Source: Diabrotica undecimpunctata
Taxonomy: Eukaryota; Arthropoda; Insecta; Coleoptera; Chrysomelidae
Reading direction: 5' to 3'
Length of the DNA stretch: 64,000 nucleotides
Assembly (NCBI RefSeq): GCF_040954645.1
Contig: NC_092803.1
Span: 12,835,230 to 12,899,229, forward strand
The notes beneath the pieces were generated by a model. It did not search any database and had not been told where the DNA came from. It saw only the letters and a program-made list of their open reading frames with translations. Made by a program: the position numbers and the translations under genes. Of this stretch, positions 33,713 to 43,735 are shown piece after piece (positions within the stretch are counted from its first letter, which is position 1; every line of letters begins with the position of its first letter).

Positions 33713-34592
33713 TTAGAGAAAGCCATGAGGTCGGTCGAAATAAAAACAGAATAACTATCGGTTCAAGGTCCCAAGCTATTACTCGCATATGCAGATGACA
33801 AAGATCTCGTTGGAGACTCCATCCTGTCCACGAAAGACATCTTCAACAAGGTGGAAGGAGCAACAAGTGAAGTAGGGCTGAAGATTAATGAAGAGAAGAC
33901 GAAATATATGTGTATAAATAAAACGACACGAAGAGACAGAATAGGACAAAATGTGACGATCAACACCTTGAATTTTGAAAGAGTACAACGTTCTAAGTAT
34001 CTGGGGGCTGTAATCACAGCTGACAACGATGTTACTGAAGAAATAAAAGACAGAATCCAATCTGCAAACCGCTGTCTATTCGCACTGGATAAGCTCATAA
34101 AATCAAAAAATCTTACAAGAAGTTCAAAGATCAAAATCTATAAATCCATCGTCAGACCTATAATAACATACGGATGCGAAACGTGGACCATGACCAAAGC
34201 AAACGAAGAAAAGCTCAGACATTTTGAACGAAAAATACTTAGAAAATTTTTGGACCTCGACATGACATCACCACAAACCAATATCGAATTAAAAGCACTC
34301 TACAATGACGCCGATATTGTCCAAGAAATTAAACCACAGCGACTAAGATGGGCAGGCCACGTGCACAGACTGCATAACGATAGACTTGTAAAACTGGTAT
34401 GGGAAGAGATTCCCACAGGCAAAAGACCACTCGGACGTCCCAGAATGCGATGGAGAGATAACATCCAAGCAGATCACCGGAAAATGAACATTCCATTTGA
34501 CCCTAGGTTGATGGAAGACCGAACAAATTGGAAAAAAGTTGTACAGTCAGCCAAGACCCACCCAGGGTTGTAGCGCTACGTGATGATGATGA
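33713..34592 (+). mobile_element. Young RTE-like LINE 3' copy with 240-codon open frame
   Basis: The readable frame runs from about 33750 through 34573 without a stop. It holds KLLLAYADDKDLVGDSILST (catalytic YADD intact), EVGLKINEEKTKYMCINKTT, RSKYLGAVITADNDVTEEIK, IVRPIITYGCETWTMTKANE, HFERKILRKFLDLDMTSPQT, QEIKPQRLRWAGHVHRLHND, RPLGRPRMRWRDNIQADHRK and KKVVQSAKTHPGL, stop. The tail is TGATGATGATGA ending at about 34592. It is truncated just upstream of motif C. The unbroken frame makes it one of the youngest insertions in the window. The opposite-strand frames over it are shadows. Confidence 0.9.
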
Positions 34593-34902
34593 CTTTTAAT
34601 TTTCGGAAAATCCCAACTGCTATTTACACTCATTGTCCAACTGTCCACTGAAATTGTTCTTGAAATCATTTATGTTATCAAACGCACTTTCACCATTGCC
34701 AATAACTTCTTATATTAAATTAAATCCTAACTAAATATTATTTTCTTACTTAGTTTTCTATACTGAAATAAAAAAATCCCAATATTGTTTTATATAAAAT
34801 TACTCAAAACGGTTTTTACGTCAAAACATTACACAATATGTCATATCTTATGTAAAATGTCATGTATAAGTCATGTATAGAACTTATATAAAATGTCATG
34901 TA

Positions 34903-34953
34903 TAGAACATAGCTGTTTACGTGACTTTTTGTCACGTAAACAGCTATGTTCTA
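34903..34953. repeat. Perfect 23-bp hairpin with T5 loop
   Basis: Arm TAGAACATAGCTGTTTACGT plus GAC (34903-34925), loop TTTTT, then its exact reverse complement (34931-34953). Just upstream, ATGTCATGTATAGAAC units recur imperfectly at 34857-34905. Confidence 0.9.
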
Positions 34954-35326
34954 CTCGTGACCATAAAACACGTCAACAATGATATGATCAGAATGAACCT
35001 TAGAATTTTCTTCTAGGTTTTAGCATGGGGAATGATGGTAACCTGCTACACCTTATTTTGGCTATGTTGAAGATGTGTTAAACATATCATCTTGATTATT
35101 GTCGTATATTACACATTTCATTCATAGTGCTTGTTTTACATTATTTACTTTATTTAATTGAAATAATTCATAATTTTAATTAAATATATTATATTTTATA
35201 CTTTGATTGTTACTTCAGAAATAGTTTCAAATTTATTTATAGCATTGTATAATGTACAAGCTTGGTTTAACAATGTTGTTATATGCTGCTGCATAGTTTC
35301 AATATCGTCCATTCTTGAGAGATTTG

Positions 35327-37612
35327 ATCTCTAAAACTGAGACGAACAAGCTGAATTTTCCGTAAAACTCCTTTCGTAGGTCGGAAAGCGGAACATACCG
35401 AAGAAAACAATTTTTTAAATAAAGTTTATATCAACTCAACGGTAAAAATTCCATAACTTCTGATCAGAGAGCCGTATCAATAAAAATCAAAATGCGTTTT
35501 AAAGGCCAAAGTGCAGCTGTTGTGTGCGTTTTCCTACAAATGAATGCAGTTTCCATAAAGATGTTAAATAAATAAACGTTGCGCGAATTTTGCAATTTTT
35601 TACGATTCTAACGAGGTCAATAAATTTATCACTACCATTGACAGGTCGTTATGTAATTTTAATCGTTAGAGGCTAACCTTTAAAACCTATAACACGAAAT
35701 TTTGAGTTTTGTGCCTAAAAACGCTGAATTTAAACTTTAATATTACAAACGATCTTACATCACGGAAATTAATTTTGCGAACACGGTATTATGTGAAATT
35801 TGTAGTAGAGGTTGTGTAGTTTTAAAAAATGTATCTGTACATTTAAAAAGAAGCAGTGTTAAATGTTCTAGATCGTTAGTAATGTGAAAGTTTAAATTTA
35901 GCGTTTTTAGACACATTTCAAATATTTCCTATTTGTTACCAAAACTTGAAATTGAATTTTTATGTTATAAGATTTCCGTGTTAGGCACTAACAATAAAAA
36001 TTTCTTAGTGACCAGTGAATGAAAGTGGTAAAATTTTATTGATCTCATGAGAATCGTAAAAAATGGTAAAACCGCGTAAATGGTAAATGGTAAATAGTAA
36101 ATGGGAAAAAGGCTTTATTTACGACAAAAATTGATTACGAAAGCTGCGCTCCTCACCTTTACAACTCATTTTGATTTTTGTCTATAGAACTTCTTCTTCT
36201 TAGGGTGCCTATCCGTTCCGAATATTGGCGATAATTCTGGCGATGATAACTTGGTTGGTTGCTATACGGAATAGCCGTATTGAGATCTTTCTATACTATG
36301 CTCTCAGGTTAGCAAGCCAGTACTTCAAGTACTTGAGCTTACTGCCCTTCACGATGTTTACCTCCGCAGTACCTCTTCATTCTCCGCACACTTCTATAAA
36401 TAGTCTTCACAAACTTTTGCTCCTGGTTTTTGGGCAATATAACGAACTCTAATTTGAACCACTCTACTGGTATTTTTCCTGCCTTGTATATTTCATTAAA
36501 TATTTCAGTTATTATTTTTATTTGTTCTGTATCTAATAGCTTCAGCAGTTCTGCAGAAATTTCATCAAGTCTCGGTGAATTTCTATCCTTCATTTGTCTG
36601 ACGGCTGCCGTTATTTCTTCCGGTAGGATTTCAGGACCTGAATTTTCTTCAATAGCGGGTTCTTGCTTTGTTCTAAGGTCATGGAAAAGTTTCTCCAAGT
36701 ATTTTCCCATACTTTCTTTTTATCCTCTTTGGTTATGGCAAGGTTGCCTTCATCATCTGTTATTTTTCCGCTGTTGCTTTTTCGGAACTTTCCTTCTATT
36801 TCCTTTACCTTTCGATGGACATTGAAGTTGTCATATCGACTCTGATACTCCTCTATTTCTTGACATTGTTCTCTTTTTTGTTTCTCTTTGGCTTCTCTTG
36901 TCTTTCTTGTGACGATGGTATGTATACTTTTATATTCTTGGAGATTTTCTTTGTTTTCTTTCTCTGGTCCATAAGTTCAAGTATTTCATCGGTCATCCAC
37001 GATTTCCGTTTTTCTGTATCTTTCTCTATTGTTGTTATTTTATTTATTTCACTGTTTCTTGTATGAGGGCCAGACTTTCCTCTATAGTTCCTGCATTCCT
37101 GCATTTTAGCATCTTTGTATTGAGGTTTTCACTTACCTTCAGGCGAACATTGTGATGGTTCAGTTTTCTAACATCATACTTCTTCATCGACTTACTTGTA
37201 TTCCTTACCTTCTTCATTCTGACTTTGAAATTACCTACAACTGGTACATGATCAGAATTTATGTCTACCCCCGGGTATGTTTTGACAGATGTACAGCTGT
37301 TCCTATTCCTCTTAATTATTAGCATGTAACCAATCTGATTTCTTACAATCCTTCCAACAGATAAAACACTGTGATAAAAAGGTATCGAATTTTTACCGTC
37401 GAGTTGATTAAAACTTTATTTAAAAAAACTGATTTCGTAACTTTCGCGCGTAACTGACATTCAAAATCACAGGTCGCTTTAAGCCTTGTTTATGAGAGAA
37501 TATTATTAAGGGAAGCTCGGAGGTAGAAACAGCAAACTTTTTTGCCTATTTTTTGAGGTCCCAAAATTAATATTCTCAGCAAAATTCAGCTTGTTTGTAT
37601 GATTTTTAGAGG
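35327..37612. mobile_element. Foldback (palindromic) element interrupted by a LINE
   Basis: The left arm (about 35327-35800) pairs imperfectly with the right arm, which is split into 35870-36190 and 37356-37612. Matching landmarks: ACAAGCTGAATTTT at 35349 and its complement at 37581-37597; CAACTCAACGGTAAAAATT at 35434 and its complement near 37390-37415; ATCAAAATGCGTTTTAAAGG at 35487 and its complement at 36150-36170; TTTTTTACGATTCTAACGAG at 35597 and its complement at 36045-36065. Removing the LINE leaves about 1.1 kb that is nearly all inverted repeat with no gene. A related end lies at 63546-63623, so it is a dispersed family. It could be a nonautonomous DNA transposon; no terminal motif reveals the superfamily. 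Confidence 0.8.
36191..37355 (-). mobile_element. Family A LINE inserted in the foldback arm
   Basis: The minus strand starts in the endonuclease: VRNQIGYMLIIKRNRN, TYPGVDINSDHVPVVGNFKV (SDH catalytic His kept). Then the linker (KSWMTDEILELMDQRKKTKK), RT N-terminus (LPEEITAAVRQMKDRNSPRL, DEISAELLKLLDTEQIKIIT, VEWFKLEFVILPKNQEQKF), a jump that deletes the whole RT core, and the terminus RKISIRLFRIATNQVIIARI, IANIRNG, stop, AP, GAAGAAGAA at 36191. It is the only Family A copy here that shows the endonuclease. Confidence 0.85.
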
Positions 37613-37985
37613 TTTAATGGCATTTTCATCTATGACGAGTAGACTACTATAAATTATTATTTGCTTATAAATATAAAATATTATTATACTTTAAATAAAT
37701 AAAATATTATAAATTATTATTATACTTTTTAAAATCAAATATTCTACTGTTCTTAGGTCTATAAAACGTTTTCTTATATAGTTTTGTCTATAATGGAAAG
37801 GAACCTACATATAATCAAATAGCAACAGATTTGAAATACCTTATAAATCCATTTTAATTATATTTAACTATTACAGAAAATAATAGTTTAATAATAAAAA
37901 TAATAAAGATTAAAAATACTACATAACTAGAACACCTCACAATTTTAAAAAACTCTTCATCTCGACCTCCACTGCTATGAGTGTG
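37613..37985. other. AT-rich unassigned stretch
   Basis: Repeated AAATATTAT motifs, nothing else recognised. Confidence 0.4.
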
Positions 37986-38139
37986 AACATAACCTAAAAA
38001 CCAGTGGCGTCACCCGTGGCGTCGTAACTAACCGAAGGTGCGAGGGTCACGCGTCAAAAGGCCCCTCGGGGGTGTTTGGGGGTTCGAAGTGAGTGGTTTC
38101 AGTGGAGGAAGTACCTCAGAGGCAGGCGAACATCCACAC

Positions 38140-38208
38140 ATGGTGCAACCGAGCAACAACAACAACGGAGGCTCCGACATGGACTCGCTCGAGGACATGC
38201 TGCGGAAG
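38140..38208 (+). CDS. Candidate host-gene first coding exon with splice donor
   Basis: An ATG at 38140 opens a 23-codon run, MVQPSNNNNGGSDMDSLEDM then LRK, that ends exactly at AAG|GTAACT, a good 5' splice site in phase 0. The frame extends upstream without a stop, but the first ATG is 38140. The surrounding 37990-38208 is strikingly richer in GC and CG dinucleotides than the rest of the window, as expected for a 5' UTR and start of a conserved gene. The Asn-rich, acidic peptide suggests a regulatory protein N-terminus; I do not recognise the gene. The next exon is not identified in the window. It could be chance, but composition, donor and peptide together favour a real exon. Confidence 0.45.
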
Positions 38209-38545
38209 GTAACTGAATTAGTTATTTTATTTGAATTTCAGGTTATATTGACAAAATATGCTATTTTATATTGGTCTATGTATAGCTTGTCTCAAAATAT
38301 ATCGTCTGGACGTTTTTCCTTCATTAAAGGATTAGAGCTATTGTTGTCATTGTCATCAATTTAATAGCCAAAGTTATTGGTTCTTAGTGATAAAACATCA
38401 GAGGCGAACTCTAGATAAAAATAATAATGCAGCAATTTTATTTCAAGACCTATATTTTATTTAAAAAAAAATGTTTTATTGCTCAAATTTATCATATAGA
38501 AATATACCTATATAAACCTATATAAATATAAATAGGGTAAGTATA
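38209..38545 (+). other. Possible intron start
   Basis: AT-rich sequence after the donor at 38209, with nothing else recognised before the mariner insertion at 38546. Confidence 0.3.
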
Positions 38546-40298
38546 CAGTATGATGCAAATGTATGGAATAAATTCATTATCTCAGAAACAGACGACTTTA
38601 AAAAAATCTTAAAACACGTCAATTTTAATTTTTGAATGGCCATCAACTGCTATATATGTGTTAGACATTACGTCATCATTGTCTGCGTAATGACGTAATC
38701 GACGATTTTTTGTAATACAAACCGAGGTCACGCGACAGCTCATTTGAAAGGTCTCCTTATCGCCTTTGCAACGATATAATCATTTAAATATTTATTTCTA
38801 CAGGGTTCACTAAAATTATGAACTTTGTCAAGTAACAAGGAATTACAATAAATATTCATTCACTGAACTAAAATACACTAAGGAACGCCACTGGGAATAA
38901 AACAAAATATTGTTTTTTGCTGGTTCCGAAAAAAAAAATACATTGATAACAAACAATGCTACATTATAATCTCAAATTAATCATTTTAGTAAGTATTACT
39001 ATTAATTATATATTTTTCAAAAATATTTAAATCAATATTTTCATTGACTCGTCTTTATTTGTCAATGATCTATGAATCTGTCAAATAATAGTCGTCAAAT
39101 TTTTACTCTTTCAGTTTTTTGCCGACATTACAAAACAGCATTTACAATTATGAGATTAACAGAAACAGAACGAATCGAGATTTTAACCATGATTGGTTAT
39201 GGAGATAGAGTGAGGACTCAGGCAGAAGTTCGTAATTTATTTAATGCTAAATAACCAAATCGCGAAACAATTACTCAATCAATAGTGAATAAAACTGAAA
39301 AAAAAAATTAGAGAAACGAGCCATGTTAAAGATCTTCCCAAAAGTGGTAGAAAATCAATATCCGATGCCAAGAAACTGAACATTGTACTGGCGTTTCAAG
39401 ACAATCCCCATACCAGTTCTAGGCAGGTCGAACTAGATAATAATGTCCACCAATCAACTGTTGTAAGAGTGCTAAAAAAAGAGAAGTGGCATCCATACAA
39501 AGTACATCTGGTCCAGGAGCTATTAGAAGGTGACTTTGATAGAAGAATCGAATTCTGCGAAACCAATATGGAAAAATGTAATAGAGATCAGGGTTTCATA
39601 CAAAAGGTACTTTTTTCTGATGAAGCGTCTTTTATGCTAAACGGTCACGTAAATCGCCGGACATATCGATACTGGGTAAGTGAAAATCCACATTGGATGA
39701 AAGAGTATAGGACACATTATCCCGAGAAGGTGAATGTTTAGGCCGGCATTATAAACAATCAAATTGTAGGGCCATATTTTTTTGAGGAAAACTTAACTGC
39801 TTCTCGTTATCCAGAATTGCTTCAGGATTATCTGTTGTCACAGCTGAATCAAATATTTCCAAATAATAACGTTTTCTTAGGTAGGTGGATAGGTAGGCCA
39901 ATCGAATGGCCACCAAGGTCTCCAGATTTGACTCCGTTGGACTTTTTTGTGGGGATATTTAAAGAGCAGAGTGTATCAAAATCGACTGAATAATGTGGAA
40001 GAGTTGAAGGAGCGCATCAGAACGGAAATTGCACAAATAACACCTGAAGTCATCGAAAACGTTAGAAAAGAATTTATTGCCCGTCTTTCACATTGTATTG
40101 TTGCTGAAGGTAGTCAATTTGAACATTTGTTGTAATTTAATTGTACTTAAGTACAATTTGTACGTAATGTCTAACACATATTATATAGCAGTCGATGGCC
40201 ATTCAAAAATTAAAATTGACGTGTTTTAAGATTTTTTTTTTAAAGTCGTCTGTTTCTGAGATAATGAATTTATTCCATACATTTGCATCATACTGGGT
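38546..40298 (+). mobile_element. Rosa-like mariner with ~130-bp inverted repeats
   Basis: About 1.75 kb bounded by TA. The left end (CAGTATGATGCAAATGTATG) pairs with the right end (CATACATTTGCATCATACTG). The match continues inward about 130 bp on each side, to GTTAGACATTACGT at 38660-38673 and its complement near 40163. The left end lacks two bases present at the right. It contains one transposase pseudogene on the plus strand. If the exon at 38140-38208 is real, the element sits in its first intron. Confidence 0.88.
39151..40135 (+). pseudogene. DD41D-like mariner transposase lacking its second Asp
   Basis: Starts MRLTETERIEILTMIGYGDR with a helix-turn-helix N-terminus. Frameshifts and a stop lie near 39254-39310. 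The catalytic part reads VLFSDEASFMLNGHVNRRTY (first Asp), then VNV, stop (TAG where a Trp codon TGG is expected), AGIINNQIVGPYFFEENL, QLNQIFPNNNVF directly joined to RWIGRPIEWPPRSPDLTPLD (third Asp). The QDGAPPH-type segment with the second Asp, about 25 codons, is deleted. A further frameshift near 39947 leads to WGYLKSRVYQNRLNNVEELK and the usual C-terminus FEHLL. It is dead for catalysis, but its ends could still be mobilised in trans. Confidence 0.88.
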
Positions 40299-40487
40299 AC
40301 TGTTTATATTTCATAAAATCACAAATAATAGACACGTGGTAGTTTATATTTTATTTTTTTAATGCAAAAAATATATAAACAAAAGTCCAATTTGGGATAC
40401 CGGCGCCTTTAATTGGACCATTAGCGCCCTAAATCGGACCGATGTTTAAACCTATATTTAAACATGAGGAACGTGTTAAAAACTATA
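40299..40487. other. Short spacer with an imperfect hairpin
   Basis: About 40382-40440 contains GTCCAATTTGGGATACCGGC and, further on, its imperfect complement around GCGCCCTAAATCGGACC. No function assigned. Confidence 0.3.
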
Positions 40488-41167
40488 CAGGGATGAGTGC
40501 CTTAAGAACCGGCAAAATAACGCAAAAGATAGAAAACATAATACGTTGTAAAACAAAAAGAGATGAAAGTAGTAGAGGTGAGAAATTATCAATATAAACC
40601 TATAATTTACTTTACATTACATTAGAATTATCGAAAATTTCCCACCTTTAGACGTTAGCTTATGAGCTGGTTGACTTTAGTCATAGTAATACGTATCACG
40701 TAATGTAAGTAAAAACAGTTTAAGTAGGAATATTTTTTTATCCAAAATTAAAGTATTTACCAATAATAAACTATGACTTGAGACGTCGCATACATCCTTC
40801 TCAATACAGAATGATCATAGCTTGTTATTCTGTATTCGTCAACACAAAATTAATTATCAAATTACTACTAATTAAACTGTTTATTTACATTTGCTTTATT
40901 GTCTTCAATCAGTTTTTACTTTATGCAAAATTTAAAAAATGTTAATGTTCGACGTCATACTTGTAATATTATGACTGAAGTCAACTAGCTCATAAGCTAA
41001 CGTCTAAAGGTGGGAAACTATCGATAGTCCTAATATAATGTAATGTAAATTAGAGGTTTCTATCGATAATTTTCCACCTCTACTACTTTCATCTCTTTTT
41101 ATTTCACAACGTATTATGTTTTCTATCTTTTGCGTTATTTTGCCGGTTCTTAAGGCACTCATCACTG
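40488..41167. mobile_element. 680-bp MITE with ~220-bp inverted repeats
   Basis: Bounded by TA on both sides (40486-40487 and 41168-41169). The left arm starts CAGGGATGAGTGCCTTAAGA and the right arm complement starts CAGTGATGAGTGCCTTAAGA. The match continues through AACGCAAAAGATAGAAAACA, GAGATGAAAGTAGTAGAGGT and CCCACCTTTAGACGTTAGCT, about 220 bp per arm, leaving a 200-250 bp centre. It has no coding capacity. TA target sites and CAG ends suggest mobilisation by a Tc1/mariner transposase. Confidence 0.88.
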
Positions 41168-41274
41168 TATACTAACATAATATAAACTAATATTCAATTT
41201 TTTGTAACCGATAAACTTAACCTAAATGTAAAAAATCTGTATTGCCATTTACTATTATGAGTCTCAATTTTAAG

Positions 41275-42045
41275 TTTTACAATTTAAACAATAAAATATC
41301 TTCCACATTTTACATGAAATCAAATTTTACATTGAAGACATTGAATCCTTTCTTCGACGGATTCAGACTCCCATATTTCACAATACCAGCTGCCAGATTT
41401 ATCTACACCTAATTTTGCTACTTTTTTCACAACCAATTATTGACAATTTTAAAGTAGTTTTAATCGATTTTACTTTAAATGCCTCAGCTCGTGCTTCAAG
41501 TTCGTTTTGCACGGAGAACTAGTCAATTCAACTGCGTCCTGGGTGCGGCAAACTTTTGATGATTTTGATTTTTTTATAGGTAACGCCGAAATATCCTGAA
41601 CTGAAATAGTATTTAGGAAAGTTGATGCTGCCCTTTTCGTTCGTTCTGCCAATGGAATATTATCTTCTTCAGAAGAGGATGCTTTCTGTTGGGATTCATG
41701 GTTAGTTTGATGCACTGTCAAATATCGAAATCAGTTTCTTTAAAAACATTTTGAACATTCATACAGTTCGCCCCACGTTATTCCGCAATAATTTTTAAGA
41801 GCTTTCAGATTTTTACTGTGGGTGCTGTAGCCGTTCAACAATAACAAAACAGGGACATCAGGGCTTGGCTTAACTGTTTCAATGAAATGATTAAGCCATG
41901 TCACTAAAATATTGCTACTGATATATCCAGTATCACTAATAGTGACAATGCTGTCGGGAGGAGCACCTAATAAAAGTTCCTTTTGAAAGCTTTTCCTCTT
42001 AAAAACTATCATGGATGGTAAGTGATAAGCTATATATCGCAACCA
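41275..42045 (-). pseudogene. pogo-type transposase remnant with cysteine-rich C-terminus
   Basis: The minus strand gives PSMIVFKRKSFQKELLLGAP, ISDTGYISSNILVTWLNHFI and VPVLLLLNGYSTHSKNLKAL, where the pogo/CENP-B family has LLLDGHSTH. The second catalytic Asp has become Asn. Most of the segment after this motif is deleted. The C-terminal part (41721-41470) is SKSSKV-rich with KKSKSSKVCRTQD, and a further frame (about 41420-41290) reads SGSWYCEIWESESVEERIQC, LQCKI, stop, FHVKCG, the PHD-like zinc motif that ends many arthropod pogo-like transposases. Inactive. Confidence 0.75.
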
Positions 42046-42443
42046 GTGATTTTATAGCTGCTATTTGAAAATCGCAGTTAGCAACTGTTATGGAAAAATA
42101 AAAATAGCCGCGATTCTAAATATAGCTATTTATAAGAATATGCGAATCGAATAGCAATGTTCAACAGTTTTGTATTAATACCATTGGATATCTATTAATA
42201 CCATTAGCTATATTGGTGTAACTGCTCATTTTTAGATAGTAATTGTAAGTTTTACTCTGTTCTGTTAGAATGTAGTGCTATTGATGTAGCTCATACTTCA
42301 GGGAATTTGTCGAAAGAGCTTCAGCGAATTGTAGAGGCTTGAGGTATAGAAAACAAAATATTGCTTGCAGTTTCTGATAATGCCAATAATATTAAAAATG
42401 CAATAATTTCTTAATTAAAATGGAATCATTTTGGTTGCATGGC

Positions 42444-43169
42444 TTCTTCTTCTTCATGTGCCTTGTCCGTTCCGAACGTTGGCAATCAACATGGCTATTC
42501 TGACTTTGTTTACGGCAGATCTGAATAGTTCAGCAGATGACAATCCGAACCATTGCCACAAGTTTTGGAGCCACGAGTGTCTTCTCCTCCCTGGACCCCT
42601 TCTGCTGTCTATTTTCCCTTGAACGATCAGCTGTAGTACTCTATATTTATTATGTCTCATAACGTGACCCAAGTATTCCAACTTTCTTTTCTTTATACTT
42701 ATTCCTACCTCTCTCTCTTTACCTATCCGGCGTAGTACCTCTTCGTTGGTCACGTGCTCAGTCCAGGATATACGTAATATACGTCGGTATGCCCACATTT
42801 CGAAGGCCTCTACTTGTTTCATCAATGTTGCGGTCATTGTCCACACCTCCATTCCATATAACAAAACCGGGAATACATAACATTTCAGAAGTCGAATTTT
42901 GAGAGGTAGGGTGAGGCTTTTAGAGGTGAAAGTTTGCTTCATGCTAGTGAACAATGCTCGTGCTTTTTTTACTCTTATACGTATTTCCTTCGCTTGATCC
43001 CAATTTGAGTTAACTATTGTTCCCAAGTAGATGTACGAATCCAAGTGTACAATTCTTTCATTGTCTAATATCAGTTGCTGTGGTGGTTGTTGGGTTTTGC
43101 TTACTAACATCCATTTGGTTTTTGTGATATTTAGTCTGAGTCCGTATTGTGCACTTGTTTTTTTGTATC
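42444..43169 (-). mobile_element. Young Family A LINE inside an hAT gene, 9-bp target duplication
   Basis: The 3' end starts with a GAAGAAGAAGAA tail at 42444-42455 and the 5' truncation is at about 43169. TTGCATGGC occurs at both sides (42435-42443 and 43170-43178), a clean target-site duplication. The interior is one unbroken frame (42454-43182), described separately. Confidence 0.92.
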
Positions 43170-43182
43170 TTGCATGGCACAT
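42454..43182 (-). CDS. Family A LINE ORF2 C-terminal region, open
   Basis: 242 codons, no stop. It covers the RT end and the C-terminal domain: LRLNITKTKWMLVSKTQQPP, HLDSYIYLGTIVNSNWDQAK, RLLKCYVFPVLLYGMEVWTM, FEMWAYRRILRISWTEHVTN, EEVLRRIGKEREVGISIKKR, KLEYLGHVMRHNKYRVLQLI, RRGPGRRRHSWLQNLWQWFG, ending KVRIAMLIANVRNGQGT. The first few codons (MCHAR) derive from the hAT host sequence. Catalytic RT motifs lie upstream of the truncation, so the piece has no enzyme activity, but it is the best reference for the family's C-terminus. Confidence 0.85.
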   Translation of the reverse strand: MCHARYKKTSAQYGLRLNITKTKWMLVSKTQQPPQQLILDNERIVHLDSYIYLGTIVNSNWDQAKEIRIRVKKARALFTSMKQTFTSKSLTLPLKIRLLKCYVFPVLLYGMEVWTMTATLMKQVEAFEMWAYRRILRISWTEHVTNEEVLRRIGKEREVGISIKKRKLEYLGHVMRHNKYRVLQLIVQGKIDSRRGPGRRRHSWLQNLWQWFGLSSAELFRSAVNKVRIAMLIANVRNGQGT

Positions 43183-43735
43183 ACACTAAATTTAATTGTC
43201 AAAGACTGTAAAGTCAAGACGATTGTAACTCATTTCCGAAAGAGTTAAACGGCTAATGAGAGGTTATTGTCTTATCAGCGTAACCTGGGAAAATCCCTTT
43301 AAAATTGCTTAATGATGTTCCAGCTCGTTGGAACTCTACTTTTTTACTTGTTATAAGAAGTTCAGACGCGCTCATTGATAAGGAACTTCCTATTATAAAT
43401 GTAGCTGATTAGAAAAATATTAAACATTTATGTAGTATTCTAAAACCATTCGAAAATGCTACAAAAATTATTAGTAGAGAATAAAATTATGCTACACTGC
43501 ATCATTAGTAATTCCCATGTCTAATAGTTTGATGTATTTACAGAAATTTAATAAAAAAGATTTTTCCCGACCGATTAAGATCTAAGAAATTTTTTGACTG
43601 GCTATTAAATGTAGATAAAAGTAAAACTTTAATTATCTCAACATTTTTAGATCCAAGAATGAAAACCTATATGTTCAGTGAGTGCTTGTCTTTATTTGTT
43701 ACCAGTAAATAGGTTTTAAAATTTAACTTAACCTA

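Larger units (their letters stand above)
42255..43735 (+). pseudogene. hAT transposase interrupted by a LINE
   Basis: Left part: DVAHTSGNLSKELQRIVEA, stop, IENKILLAVSDNANNIKNAI and HFGCMA. Right part after the LINE (from 43177): HTLNLIVKDCKVKTIVTHFR, a shifted frame with LKLLNDVPARWNSTFYLL-like residues, SILKPFENATKIISRE, FFDWLLNVDKSKTLIISTFL and DPRMKTYMFS. VSDNANN carries an Asp of the hAT core and CxAHTLNL is a family hallmark. The two parts rejoin in frame once the LINE and one 9-bp duplicate are removed. The N- and C-terminal ends were not found. Confidence 0.85.

Noticed and set aside
33763..34134. 123-codon and 93-codon open frames on the minus strand at 33763-34134
   Set aside because: Antisense of the young RTE-like copy (33713-34592, +).
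36430..36825. Long open frame on the plus strand over 36430-36825
   Set aside because: It is the antisense of the LINE linker and RT N-terminus (minus strand), which carries recognisable motifs.
38038..38139. Upstream extension of the candidate host exon frame
   Set aside because: The frame at 38038 begins with GTG, not ATG; the first ATG in frame is at 38140.
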